Source of the DNA: Prorocentrum cordatum
Lineage: Eukaryota > Sar > Dinophyceae > Prorocentrales > Prorocentraceae
Assembly (NCBI GenBank): GCA_963575745.1
Contig: CAUYUJ010020173.1
Location: forward strand, 98,606 to 162,605
Length of the DNA: 64,000 nucleotides
Reading direction: 5' to 3'
The notes under the pieces were generated by a model. That model did no database searches, was not told the DNA's origin, and saw only the letters and a list, made by a program, of their open reading frames with translations. Position 1 is the stretch's first letter, and each line of letters starts with the position of its first letter. The position numbers and the translations under genes were made by a program. Positions 1 through 9,769 of the stretch are shown here, piece by piece.

Positions 1-8
1 AAACACAA

Positions 9-133
9 TGTGTCGGGGTCGGCACTGGACCTCCCCTGGCGGCGTCTCTGGCGCCCTCCGGGCCAAGCTTACCTCGCACACCAGGCGAGGAAAGTCCGGC
101 ATTGGCACGAACTCTGCGTCGACCTCCGAAAGT
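9..133. repeat. Diverged copy of hairpin family HP1
   Basis: HP1 is a short inverted-repeat family found nine times in this window; its arm core reads TTGGATCGGCGCTGGACC. Here a left arm with TCGGCACTGGACC is followed by a CCTGGCGGC interior and a right end with GACCTCCGAAAGTT, the outer part of the family's arm. The match is clearly weaker than in the copies near 5.4 and 45.0 kb. Confidence 0.35.
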
Positions 134-137
134 TCAC

Positions 138-157
138 GTGTGTGTGTGTGTGTGTGC
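138..157. repeat. (GT)n microsatellite
   Basis: An uninterrupted run of about ten GT dinucleotides directly follows the HP1-like right end. Confidence 0.95.
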
Positions 158-870
158 TGTTTTTGTTGCTCTTCTGTACGGGGCGTTCTGGAACGATCTC
201 GGAAGCGCGTTTCTGGGCGCACTGGAACAGCCGCGGCGCCCGATGTATCTATCAGGCTCGCCGGCTCTCAGGGACCACGAGTCATCCGTACTCGATGTTG
301 CTCGTTTCTGCCCCCATCTTGTGTTTTCGTCACCTCGTTCTCCAGCCATGGTGCAGGGGCGAAACAAAAACGCTCTCGTGCATGAATTCGAATTGTATTC
401 GAGAGAGCGCATTGCGCAAGCGCTCGTGACACCAGGGAGGCCTCTCGAACTGGGGGGCCTATTCATGTAATTTCGTGGCTGGGCGCACGCTCTGCTAATC
501 CTTCTCTGCTCCCTCATGCTGGTGTTCATGGAGTACCGCCCCCTTCGCTTTCCGTTCTCGCCGCCTGCTCTTGGTGCTCGATTTGCGAACCACAGGAGTG
601 GGAGAGCGAGTACAAGGAGCTGTGTGCCGACAACTCCAGGACCGCCTGCAGTTCTCTGTAAGCAGGCGAACAGCGAAGCACAGCAGCAGCGGTGCAGCAT
701 GTCCCATGACTTGACAACCAGCACCCACGCCTATGCGACCCCCAGAGTTCTGGGGGGTGGAATTCCGGTGGGGGCGGGGTGCGTTGTCGGAGGGGGGCCC
801 CCGCTCGAACGGGAGCACCCTTTCGGGGTCCGTCGCGCAACCCGCAGCCACGCTTGCGGCGCCCTCGTTT
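158..870. other. No gene recognised
   Basis: Mixed-composition DNA. Short open frames exist on both strands, but none shows a known domain or convincing composition. Around 778-850 the sequence is G- and C-rich with a weak inverted repeat centred on GGGGGGCCCCC. Confidence 0.5.
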
Positions 871-1026
871 GGGGGCCACATGCGAACCCTACCCCTACCC
901 CCCACGATTTCCGAGGGGGAGGGTGGGGTGTACTGCGCTCGGGAGCTCCCGAGCGAAGTGAACCCCACGGAGGCCCTCCCCGCAGAAATCGTGGGGGGGA
1001 AGGGGTAGGGCTCGCATGTGGCCCCC
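871..1026. repeat. 156-bp near-perfect palindrome
   Basis: The two arms are reverse complements: both ends read GGGGGCCACATGCGA toward the centre and continue through CCCTACCCC and CCCACGATTTC. The centre is the perfect 16-bp palindrome CTCGGGAGCTCCCGAG at 938-953. The arms differ by a few substitutions and small indels. It resembles a very short foldback or MITE-like element. No target-site duplication is visible, and no coding capacity is expected. Confidence 0.9.
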
Positions 1027-1029
1027 TGC

Positions 1030-1520
1030 TCGTCTCCCTGCCCTTCCCCATTCCTCCTCCCCGCCGCCTGGAGCGTGTGCTTTGCACCTCCGTCCACTTC
1101 AAGCATCACGGGTGCCCCCGGGCCGTGCCCGTGCGCCCGGCTCCGATGTGCGGCCTGCCGACGCTGCAGGCGCTGCGGCGCGGGCGCCCGAGGGCCTCGC
1201 GCCCGTCCTTTCGTCCTCACTCCACGGCCCGTGTAGCGCGGCGTACAGTCGGGGCCCTGAAGAAGGAACCCTTTTCGTTGGGGAGGGGCTCCGCGTTCCT
1301 CAAGTGTTTCACAGCTTGCCTCAGGTTTTCCTTATGTCTTCGACACGAAATCGAAGGTTAACTGATGGGAAAAAGGGGCCTCGTTCCTTATTTAGGGTTC
1401 CTTAGGTCAACGCCCCGACTGTAGCAGGAAGCGGACGGGGCAGGCCAGCTGGGCTGGACCGGGTTCCAGGGAAAGGTCGTCGTCGAGGTCGGCGTCTTCG
1501 TCTCTCGGATAACCACAAAG
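1030..1520. other. No gene recognised
   Basis: GC-rich sequence, including a long frame rich in Arg, Pro and Ala, which this composition produces by chance. Nothing else seen. Confidence 0.45.
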
Positions 1521-1522
1521 CG

Positions 1523-1582
1523 GCGTGAACACGAGTGCGGAGGTCCGCGCGGCGCAGATTTCTTGGATCGGCGTTGGGCCCC
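1523..1582. repeat. Half copy of hairpin family HP1
   Basis: Contains the left arm only: GGAGGTCCGCGCGG, then GATTTCTTGGATCGGCG and TTGGGCCCCC. No matching right arm follows, so this is a truncated copy. Confidence 0.6.
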
Positions 1583-1779
1583 CTCGGCGGCGACGGTATT
1601 GGCGATCACAGCGACGACGACTCCACGTTTGGTCGGTTCCATGGTTGCCGCTTCTCGGCATCCTGCGCTGATGATTCGTTTGGATGCTGGTCGTAAGTAT
1701 TCACTCGCCGCCTTCAGCCTGCAGTCTGGAGGCCCAAACATTGCAAGTAACTTACAACATATATCTCGATTCTCGATGT

Positions 1780-1864
1780 GTTCCTCCTCCCCTTCCTCCT
1801 CCTCCCTCCTACCTCCTCCTCATCCTCCTCCTCTTCCTCCTCCTCCTCCTCCTCCTCCTCCGCC
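1780..1864. repeat. (TCC)n pyrimidine tract
   Basis: Interrupted TCC/CTC repeat, all pyrimidine on the plus strand. Confidence 0.95.
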
Positions 1865-1869
1865 TCCTT

Positions 1870-2900
1870 GAAGCGTTGAAGCTGCGGGCGCTCAGGTCTG
1901 GTGACGCCGCCCTACCCCCCACCGGGCCAACACTTTTTTTAGAAGCGCAAGCGAGCCCCTTGGCGAAAACGTGGAGAAGAGGGGGAGGGAGGGAGGAGGA
2001 GGAGGCGAAACAGGACGAGGCAGCAGAGACAGCGTAGAACGCGGACAGCAGCAGTAAGCGTAGCGACGCGAGGAGCGAAAGAGGAGACGGACGACACGGC
2101 GACGACTAATACTTCTCCCCAGCTCGGCGCTCGCGAGTGCCTCCTCGCTGGTCGACGGATGCCGTCTCCTTCGTGCCGCGCCTTGCCAGTCGAGGGCTCC
2201 CAGCAGCGCCGACGCGCGTAACTACGGCCGCCCGCTCTCCCTGCTCCCGTCCGTCGGCCCGCCTCCGCGGTGGCCCAGGGCGTCGGCCGAGCGGCTCGCG
2301 CCCGAGCCGCAGGGGCCCCGCCAGAAGCTGCCGCCCGGGGGGCCGCGCCCAGGGGACGGACGTCGCCGGGAGGCCCCCCGGGGGCGACGGGCGGCTCCCG
2401 GAGCTCTCCTCGAGGCGCAGCGGCCGTCGGTGGGGCGAGGCCCAGGTGGGCCCACCTCGGTCGGCGGGCCGGCCGCCCGGCCGGAGGCCGCCGATCCGGA
2501 GGCGGTTCTCTCGGAGCGGGGCGCGCGGAGACGAGGGTCGCCGTTTTGGCCCTCGGGGGGCCCCCTCGTCGCCACGGCTGGACGCCGCGTGGACAGCTGG
2601 TGCGCTTTTGGGCCCCGGGGGAGGTCAGGGGGACGGAGTCTGAGGGCATTTTTGGGCCACCGTTGTCCCACCGCTGTTGTCTCGCGCGGCTTCCCTTTGA
2701 TGTCATCCCCTTGCGATGACGGGCTCGACCGGGGGGGGGTGCGGTAGTCAAAAATGGGGGCCTTGCATGTTCTCGGCGTGTCGTCTTTACTTTAGAGTAC
2801 TTTCGCATATGGCAGCGTCAGGTAGTCGACGAGACAGCGCCGATTTAGCGTCGATGAACGTCGATCCTGAAGGGGCCTCACGGCCAGCTCCGCCGACCCT
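1870..2900. other. GC-rich region without recognised gene
   Basis: The stretch 2130-2650 is very GC-rich and open in several frames on both strands, with Arg/Gly/Pro-rich translations. That is the signature of composition, not of a gene. No domain recognised. Confidence 0.45.
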
Positions 2901-2903
2901 GAA

Positions 2904-3190
<287 letters not shown>

Positions 3191-3199
3191 TCGCTAGCT

Positions 3200-3745
3200 C
3201 TTGTGGGGGCACATGTGGGCCCTGCTGCCCTCTCTTCTGCGGCCTTTTAGGCTGCCTAGGGGCATTCTTGGGCGGTCTTGGGGCCGCCTGGAACGCTTCT
3301 TGAGCCAGCTTTGGGCGATATTGGAGGCCTCCTGGGGCTTCTTGGAGCGTCTGAGGCCTTGTGGGGGCCGTCTTGGAGCGTCCTTGAGCCGTCGTGGGGC
3401 CTTCTTCAGCCGTCGTGGGGTTCTCTCGGGGAGGACTTTGGCCGTTTTGGAAGGATCTTGGGGGCGTCGCGAGCCCTGTCAGAAGCGTCTCGTCTGACGC
3501 TCAAAAGGTGAGAACTCAAAAAGAATAACAAACCTTCGTTAAGGAATCTATGATTTGACATCTTGGGTCTCCGTGGGGATGCTGCTGAGGCTTCTGCGTG
3601 GCGCTGTGGATAGCTCTGAGGCCTTCTTGGGGATCGGGGGCGCCTCTTGGGGCTTTCTGGTTGCATCTTGGGGCAGAGTGCTACAGTTGTCGGTTGGTGT
3701 TCCCCCTCTTGCAGCTCTTTGGGGCTCTCTTGGGCCGTCTTGATC
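3200..3745. repeat. Array of a 10-11 bp CTTGGGGGCC-type motif
   Basis: Degenerate units such as CTTGGGGCCGC, CTTGGAGCGTC and CTTGGGCGGT recur every 9-13 bp at 3240-3480 and again at 3560-3740. The same motif forms arrays near 26.7-28.4 and 34.1-34.6 kb, in both orientations. The frame through it gives repeated LLGRLG-like peptides and is not considered coding. Confidence 0.7.
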
Positions 3746-3764
3746 GGAGAGGAGCGGTCACAAC

Positions 3765-4010
3765 CTCCAGGGCCCCCGGGGGGCCCCCCTTCGGGAACCC
3801 CAAACGGGACCCCTCCCAGGATCTCCCCCGACAGCACCCCCCCGTGACCCCCCCCCAGACGGGGAAGGGACCAAATGGAAGGGGCTTCCCTTCCTGAACT
3901 TTTTGGATTTCCCACGACACCCGGGACCCCCCCAGGACCCCCCCCCAGGCCCTTTCCCCAAGACCCCCCTCCCGCGGGGAAGGGTTCAAAGGGAAGGCGC
4001 TTCCCTTCGA
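3765..4010. repeat. Two copies of a GGGGAAGGG...CTTCCCTTC unit
   Basis: ACGGGGAAGGGACCAAATGG and GCGGGGAAGGGTTCAAAGGG lie about 115 bp apart. Each is followed by a short hairpin with GGAAGG and CTTCCCTTC arms. The surrounding sequence is rich in runs of C. Origin unknown. Confidence 0.5.
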
Positions 4011-4080
4011 CTCGATTGCGACGTTGTTCAATTCCTGTCTGGCTGGATCGCTTGAGGAGGAGGAGGGCCCAATAAAAGGT

Positions 4081-4185
4081 GGAGTGGCGACGATGACGGC
4101 GACGATGACGACGACGACGACGGCGACGACGACCACGACGACGACGACGATTAAAACGGAAAAACGGCACACACACACACACGCC
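4081..4185. repeat. (GAC/GATGAC)n followed by (AC)n
   Basis: An imperfect GACGATGACGACG tract runs to about 4150. After a short AT-rich link, about eight AC dinucleotides follow. Confidence 0.85.
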
Positions 4186-4195
4186 GACAGGGTCG

Positions 4196-4245
4196 GCGGA
4201 TTTAGCGTCTATTAGCTTTGATTAGCGCCGATTAGCGTCGAATCG
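4196..4245. repeat. Small decamer array (GATTAGCGTC)
   Basis: Four or five units resembling GATTAGCGTC follow each other at 10-bp (once 11-bp) spacing. This is a short example of the 10-bp periodicity that is strong at 17.0 and 19.0 kb. Confidence 0.65.
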
Positions 4246-4249
4246 CAAG

Positions 4250-4875
4250 AGCCAGCAAGATGGCATGGGAGGCTCCCAGGAGTTGCCACCGAAGGGGGGG
4301 GGAGGGTCCAGTCACGTCACGATCCGCGCCGGCGCCGTCCGGGAGTGGTCCCAGCGCGAATCGTGACATGACCAGGAGTTGAAGGGGTGATGGAGGAGGG
4401 GGGTACGGGTTCGTTCACGGGCATTATGCCGAATAGAATGAAATGGGCTCCAGGTAGATCCACCTCGGTCGGTCGGTCGGCCGGATGAAGGCCGTTGATC
4501 GAGCAGCATAATTTTTTAATCTTGTTTTGACGACGGACCCAATTCACATGCAGTTGCGAATATTGCAGGCCGCTTGGCAGGTAATGCGAAGGAAGAGGAC
4601 GAGCGCGCCACAAGCGCAACGGCAAGCGTGGACAGGAACCGGCGGACGCAGCAGGAGGTCCCTGCGGGGCGAGAGAACGTAATCAGCACAAGTGTTTTTC
4701 GAGACCTGATGTAGTGGATGGCACAGCCAGCAATCATTCAGATGCTGAAAAGGGCGAGGGCACGATTAGCAACAACAGGTGTGAGACCTTGGTGAGCATC
4801 CAGGCGATAGGCGAGAAGTACGTGTTTTCCTATCGTCGCCGCAAAACGCAATCAGCATAAGTGTTTCCAAAGGCC
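4250..4875. other. No gene recognised
   Basis: Moderate-GC sequence with a short (GGTC)n run near 4470. Small open frames occur on the minus strand, but no domain is recognisable. Confidence 0.4.
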
Positions 4876-4879
4876 CTCC

Positions 4880-5310
4880 AATGCGGGGCTTATGCCGGGG
4901 CCCTATGGGGCTCCGATGCGTGTGGAGGGAGTTCCGAACTAGGCTGAGGCCGCCATGCGACCGCTGTAACTGGGGCCTTCGGTGAAGATCCCTATGGGGC
5001 CACGAAGCGCGTGAGTGGTGCGCCGAGATTTAACCGAGGCCGCCATGCTATCGCAGTCATTGGGGCCTAGGTCGAGCTCCCTATAGGGCCACGAAGCGTT
5101 TCAGGGGTGTGCCGAAATTGTCCCGAGGCCACCATGCGGCCATTGTCACTTGGGCCTTGGGTGGCGCCCCCAATGGGGCAACGAAACGCTTGAGGGGTGC
5201 ACCAAAATGGACCCGAGGCCGCGATGCGATTGCTGCCTCTTGGTCTTCTGTAGGGATTCCTGTGGGGCCACGAAACGTGCGAGGGGTGCGCCGACATGGA
5301 CACGCGAAGG
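4880..5310 (+). repeat. 90-bp satellite family R1, array 1 (about 5 units)
   Basis: The landmark GGGGCCACGAAACG recurs near 4913 (diverged), 5002, 5091, 5181 and 5270, giving a period of 89-90 bp. Other shared parts are GAGGGGTGTGCC and CCTATGGGGCC. The same unit forms arrays at 17.4-18.3 kb (plus) and 21.0-21.65 kb (reverse). The period is a multiple of three without a fixed stop, so overlapping open frames are a by-product. Confidence 0.85.
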
Positions 5311-5427
5311 GCCTAGAAGGGGCTGCGAGGGGAGCAAGGGAGGAGGTGGATGAGGGAGGTGACGAGGTGACGCGGGGCGCTGCGGATGCAAAGCGAGGAC
5401 CCAAGACTACACGATGGTTGGGACACT

Positions 5428-5525
5428 CAAGTTTCGAATGTCCGCGCGGATATTTTTGGTCGGCGCGCCAGGGAAAGGAGTCCAGCGCCGACCCAAGAAA
5501 TCCGCGCGGACCTCCGCAAGTTGAT
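5428..5525. mobile_element. Hairpin family HP1, complete copy
   Basis: The core runs from 5441 to 5510 and has TCCGCGCGGA at both ends. The left arm continues with TATTTTTGGTCGGCGCGCC. The right arm, read in reverse complement, continues with TTTCTTGGGTCGGCGCTGG. Similarity extends outward through CAAGTTTCGAATG and its counterpart. The unpaired centre is only about 10 bp, so the unit could fold into a long hairpin. It is too short to encode a protein, and the mobile nature is inferred from dispersal. Confidence 0.8.
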
Positions 5526-5529
5526 GTTG

Positions 5530-6230
5530 ATGCATGAGTTTGGTCCTCTCAGTGGGATTAGCGAACTGTCCCATCAGATTTTGGAGAGGATGGAAGATCA
5601 GCACGCAGAAGCAGAGAAGACGGCCGCGAGGCACCCAGGGAACGGGTGGGGGGACGCCTGCCCAAGTTATTGAGTCTCAGTTCGGCTCTCAAGTCCACTT
5701 CCCCTCCTCCGTCTCGCTCCCAGCACTGTGTTGTCATTGTTTGAACTGGCGATTTGTATACGAACGCATGCTAGCAGTGCGGATGATTTCCTTCTGTTGG
5801 CTTAGTTGGGTGTGGGCATGCGCTCCTCTCGCTGGGCCACGTAGGAGGGAGACCTCGCTGCAGCTCAGTCGAGCAGTCAATGTAGTCAATCCGAACAGAT
5901 CTAGGGTCACAGCCGATCTGTCACCTTGTTGCCCCACCTCCTCGGGAGTCAGTGGCTGTGGATGTCGAACATGTAGGTGCCGAAACCTCCTGACCCCACA
6001 GTCGGGACCCGGATCTCTCTGGCTTCGGGGCAACACGAATCGTTTTCGCTTGCCGCCGCCTGAAGGATAGGAAGGAGGACAAGGAGGCAAAGTGCGCTGA
6101 AGGAGGCCGGACGCCGTTCCGAACCAATCTGTGTTTTTGCAGACCAGTCCGCACACGAACAGACCCGACCGACGTTCGATAAAGTTCGCGCCTTCGTTCG
6201 CGTACGACGGGAGGAAGATGAAGATGCTGA
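5530..6230. other. No gene recognised
   Basis: Non-repetitive DNA of moderate GC content. Several frames of 70-180 residues are open on both strands, without a recognisable domain. Confidence 0.4.
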
Positions 6231-6234
6231 TGAT

Positions 6235-6612
6235 GCTGACGAGGAGGAGGAGGAGGAGGAGGAGGAGGAGGAGGAGGAGGAGGAGGAGGAGGAGGAGGAG
6301 GAGGGGGGGGTGCTGAAGGTGCTGATGATGCGGGTCGTCCATTGGCCCCTGGCACGCTGGCCACGACAAAGGATCTCAGTCTATACTGCCCTCCTCCTCC
6401 TCCTCCTCCTCCTCCTCCTCCTCACACGCAGGGTCGACTCCCTTGCGCCGGCTTTGGGTCAACTCCCATTCCACTAGCGCATCAGAACTAAAGCGGTGCA
6501 CTTGGGCGACTCGGGAGGCGTCAAAGCAGGACAGGGAGGAGGAGGAGGAGGAGGAGGAGGAGGAGGAGGAGGAGGAGGAGGAGGAGGAGGAGCAGGAGGA
6601 GGAGGGAGCAGG
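6235..6612. repeat. Three (GGA)n/(TCC)n tracts
   Basis: Purine tracts occur at about 6238-6312 and 6535-6612, with a pyrimidine tract at 6388-6423 in the opposite sense. The opposed tracts could pair as a large hairpin. Acidic or serine-rich translations across them are not counted as protein. Confidence 0.9.
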
Positions 6613-6655
6613 AGGACGGCTTGATGCCCCTTCGGCCCCGCCCCCGCCTGCCCAG

Positions 6656-6718
6656 GAGCGTCGCGCAGGGCGTGGACGCGCCCCTCTTGCTGCAGCTCGT
6701 GGACGACGACTCTGAAGG
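6656..6718 (+). CDS. Possible exon, EF-hand-like helix and loop start
   Basis: After the acceptor-like CCGCCTGCCCAG (AG at 6654-6655), one frame reads SVAQGVDAPLLLQLVDDDSE. A hydrophobic helix followed by Asp-Asp-Asp-Ser-Glu resembles the start of an EF-hand calcium-binding loop. The continuous sequence at 48.5 kb (FVELVNDESDDGCHCTDEE) has the same order of features. If spliced to the exon-like piece at 10186, the reading frame would continue as SEGCYCTDDE. It may equally be a pseudogene fragment. The calcium-binding role is inference. Confidence 0.3.
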
Positions 6719-6724
6719 AGGAGC

Positions 6725-7395
6725 AATGGGGTGGTGACCAATATGGGGTGAAGGACAGGGCCTTGACGGGACTCTTTAAGGCCCCTTCTGGAGTCAGCAG
6801 GGGCCCAAGAGGTGCCCTAAAGGTCTCCTTTTTGAGCCCTTGTCTTCACCCCGCTATTTAGGTGATCCCCTTAGGCATCCCCACTACCACCCGCCCGAGT
6901 CGGCGGCCGAGCCGGGCTCCCTTCCGTCCTCGCGTCTTTTGGAGCCTTCACGACGGAAGGTTGTTGGCCGCTTATGGCATCCTTGGGCCCTGATTGGGCC
7001 CTGGACCGGCGCGCAACTGCTCAGGATGGGATGCCGGGTCCAGAGTTCTGGGGAGCCGCGTCGTGAACAAGAGCGCGACGTCGGACGTTTGGGGAGGAGT
7101 GAGAGGCCAATGCGCCGGAGTGGCAGGGTCCACTTCGATCCTATCGACCCGCTTTGATGTCGATTTCGGCCAGCCCGGTCCGATTCGATTCGGATGCTCC
7201 AGCGATCCGATGCGGCCCGATGCTCGCATTGCGCTGTTGTGCATCCTTGCGCAGCCGATCCGACTCGGTTTCGACTCCGTGCCGATGCATCCCGATCCGA
7301 CTTACATTCCGAGTTGATCAGATCTTACGATCCGGTGCTGACTGCTTTTGGCATGGGCACAGCCAGGATTGGCGAGGTGTGTACGGTAGGTCCGT
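6725..7395. other. No gene recognised; degenerate CGATTCG-rich stretch
   Basis: Between about 7140 and 7320, motifs such as CCGATTCGATTCGGATGC recur irregularly. No gene is recognisable. Confidence 0.4.
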
Positions 7396-7399
7396 GTTG

Positions 7400-7560
7400 T
7401 GTCGATTCGTCGACGACCGCATTGCGGGCGTTCAAGGTTGAACGCCACCAGCGGCCGTTCGTCCAACATTGAACGATCTGCGCTTTCGGAGAGCCGTGAT
7501 TGTTCAAGGTTGAACGATCTCCGCGGCTTCGGAAACTAAAGCGCATGTCGTCACGACACG
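7400..7560. repeat. Dispersed repeat, partner at 10410-10555
   Basis: The order GTTGAACGCC, GAACGATCTG, TTTCGGA, GATTGTTCA, GGTTGAACGAT, CGCGG and CACGACAC is shared with 10410-10555 in the same orientation. This copy contains the near-palindrome GGCGTTCAAGGTTGAACGCC at about 7429-7448. Confidence 0.65.
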
Positions 7561-7564
7561 AACC

Positions 7565-7965
7565 TGCTGTCAGTTTACGTCCCCCGCTCGATGCTCGTGG
7601 AGTCCTGAGGAGGAGGGCGCCGCGGGAGTTGGCCCTCGGCAGTGGCCCGCCGCCGCCCGCCGCGTCGGGAGGCGCGAGAGACTTTCGAAGGTTCTAGGGG
7701 TTCCATGGGGACCGTGGGTGACAGGAAGTAGACGAGGAGGATTCGGACTTGCGCGGGGTCAGTGCCACGAACTGCGCGGCACACGCCCAAGCGTCCACAA
7801 GCGTATAGCTTGCGTGCGAGATCCTACGTCAAAGAAAAAGGTTTGACGAACACGAGGCCAGGGGCACCGCGCACCATGCGGCTCGAACGACCGTGGGAAT
7901 ACTTCAATTGACGATGATTTTCCATTCCTAACGCTACGCGGGGGAGACACGACTAGGTGATCATC
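7565..7965. other. No gene recognised
   Basis: Mixed sequence with no long repeat and no recognisable coding region. Confidence 0.4.
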
Positions 7966-7969
7966 CGCC

Positions 7970-8090
7970 TGGCGCTGGGCGCCCCTGGCGGCACCCGCGG
8001 CGCCACCCCTGGCGCGCTCCGCGCGCAAGGAGAGAGGGTCCAGCGCCGATCCAAGAAAGTCGTGCGGACATTCACGTTTATGATCATTTC
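7970..8090. mobile_element. Hairpin family HP1, interior plus right arm
   Basis: Repeated CCCCTGGCG interior motifs are followed by GGGTCCAGCGCC, GATCCAAGAAAGTCG and TGCGGACATTCACG. The outer TTTATGATCAT matches, in reverse complement, the left flank of the copy at 52.7 kb, so the family's arm is longer than the palindromic core. Confidence 0.6.
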
Positions 8091-8094
8091 GTTT

Positions 8095-8455
8095 CTTTTT
8101 ACTCTAGTTGCGCTGCACCTTCGGGGGCCTTGTCTGCCATGTAGGTCGTGGTCTTTTCTTGTGCCCGACGTCTGCTCGACTCGGATCCGACGCGGAGTCG
8201 CCGCGGAATTAATGCGGGATTCACGTGCTACCACGGATGCGACGCCGACTCGACGCGGACATATGCGCGACGGGGATCGGCAAGGCCTTCCGAAGGCGCA
8301 ACACGAGGCTGAGGAGGTTGCCCTTCTCCACGGTGGCGGTGCGACAAGCGCGAAGAGAAGGGCGCCTTTGCGCAACGCGAAGCGCGAAGCGCGCGGTGGG
8401 GATCGGACGCACGGGGGGGGATTGGGAAAGAGTGGGGGCATGAAATCTGTTGTAT
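8095..8455. other. No gene recognised
   Basis: Sequence rich in CGACGCGG-like runs. No domain seen on either strand. Confidence 0.4.
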
Positions 8456-8458
8456 TCC

Positions 8459-8667
8459 AGGCTTCCCCGATGGGGTCCGAGTAGATGGGGTCGGAGGATC
8501 GCGCCGCATCGCCGATGCATTGGCGATGTGGTTCGATGTGGAGCTCGATCTTCTCCACCCCGACGGCGCCGATGCATCACCGCGAACTCGCCGTCTCATC
8601 GGCGACGCATCGCCAATACGGCGCGATTTTCTGTCCACATCTGCAATGGAACCCATCTGGGAGGCCT
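8459..8667. mobile_element. Inverted-repeat element MI1, copy A
   Basis: The left end AGGCTTCCCCGATGGGGTC pairs with the right end, which reads AGGCCTCCCAGATGGGTTC in reverse complement. Both arms then run into ATCGCGCCG and GGCGATG, giving terminal inverted repeats of roughly 65 bp. The interior has CGATGTGGAGCTCGAT, which is shared with copies C and D. Length (209 bp) and structure match a MITE-like non-autonomous element. No target-site duplication could be read. Confidence 0.75.
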
Positions 8668-8669
8668 GA

Positions 8670-9045
8670 TGCATGCGGCCACTTGCGGCCCCCCTCCGCC
8701 AGGCGCTCCCGCCGACACCCGGGCGCCTCCGGCGAAGGGCCGAACGCAGGAAGCCTCGACCCACGCCCTCGCTGCCAGGTGTCAGGTGTCCCTCTTGCTC
8801 TTGGCCGCTCCCGATGAAAGAACCTCTGAATTTTTGAATTTTCTCAGGGCTGCAGGCGCCCTGGGGCACTCCACTACAGTGGGGGCGCGCATCAAGATAT
8901 CGTATGCTTTTCGTCAGGGTGTCCTGGGTTTCTTCGCCCCGCGCGCGGCGCGGACAAAGCCAGATCGCGTCAGGTGTCCGCTTTCCCCTGTGCTCCCCCA
9001 GGCGGCAGTCAATCCGGGAGAGGGAGGCGGTCAAGCGGCAGCGTT
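8670..9045. other. No gene recognised
   Basis: Mixed sequence between two repeat elements. No supported coding region. Confidence 0.4.
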
Positions 9046-9047
9046 GC

Positions 9048-9235
9048 GGGGGGGGGGGATAGGCTCAGCGGGGCACGCATCGCCCCCAATCGCCTGCTCA
9101 TCGCCGACATGGGGCTTGACAGCACCACCCGTCCAGGACCGTGCGGTCTCGCTGTCCGGGGCCTGTCGCCGATCCATCGGCGATGCATCGCCGATTCGAG
9201 CTCCATGTTTCCCCCCCGGCGCCGGCCCTGCCCGG
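9048..9235 (+). repeat. Dispersed repeat R2, copy 1
   Basis: Shares an ordered set of blocks with 20648-20850 and 22635-22845: CCCCCAATCG, ATCGCCGA, a G-rich link, GGGGCCTATCGCCGAT or its variant, CTATCGGCGA, then a run of C and CCGGTC. The central GCCGATCCATCGGCGATGC is palindromic. Confidence 0.65.
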
Positions 9236-9239
9236 TCTC

Positions 9240-9556
9240 TCTCCCCCTTCAGGACGAGGGAAGGCGACGTTGGCAGTGAGGGTTCTCTGTGCTGGGTGTG
9301 TGCGTGTGTCTTTTTTCTGCCGGTCGCCGCGCCTTTGCTTCCCCACCTGCCGGGATGTCTGGGCCGGTCACCTGTCCGACGCTGTCCTGCGTCTCAATGA
9401 GGGGCATTTTGTCCCCGGCATGTGCATACGCCACTGCGGCCAACTTACATCGTACCGCGCCCCGGACGTTGTGCTCGCTCCTTGTCCCTCGCCTTGGAGC
9501 CGCGAACCAAAAGTGCGTGTGTCTGCCGCCACCTGCCAAGCCACCCGATGCCCGAC
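9240..9556. other. No gene recognised
   Basis: Plus-strand frames are open here, but their translations are Pro/Ser/Arg-rich without a domain. Nothing else seen. Confidence 0.35.
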
Positions 9557-9561
9557 CCGAA

Positions 9562-9767
9562 TCGGGGGAGCGTAAGACCCGGGTTTGCCGGGACTCGGGT
9601 TCGCCATCGTTTTTTGACGACCGCGACTCGGATTTTGACGAGGAGGAGTTTCGTGGGATGTCTGCAGCGGGAGGCCTCGTCAAAATGCAGGCTCGGCCTC
9701 GTCATTTTTTTGACGACCTCGTCGGGGATTTCCGAGTCCCCCGTACCCGGGTCTTACGTCTCCCCGA
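9562..9767. mobile_element. Inverted-repeat element MI2, copy 1, with 5-bp target duplication
   Basis: The left end TCGGGGGAGCGTAAGACCCG pairs with the right end, which reads TCGGGGAGACGTAAGACCCG in reverse complement. The element is flanked on both sides by the direct 5-bp repeat CCGAA (9557-9561 and 9768-9772). A second copy at 59405-59647 has the same ends and interior and its own 5-bp duplication. No transposase is encoded, so this is a MITE-like passenger. The transposase superfamily is not determined. Confidence 0.85.
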
Positions 9768-9769
9768 CC

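Noticed and set aside
2130-2720. Arg/Gly/Pro-rich overlapping frames on both strands
   Set aside because: All are explained by very high GC content. No domain, and equal openness on both strands.
3299-3308. CTTGAGCCA, a possible reverse-strand spliced leader
   Set aside because: Only nine bases match and the following sequence (GCTTTGGG) departs. It lies inside the CTTGGGG array.
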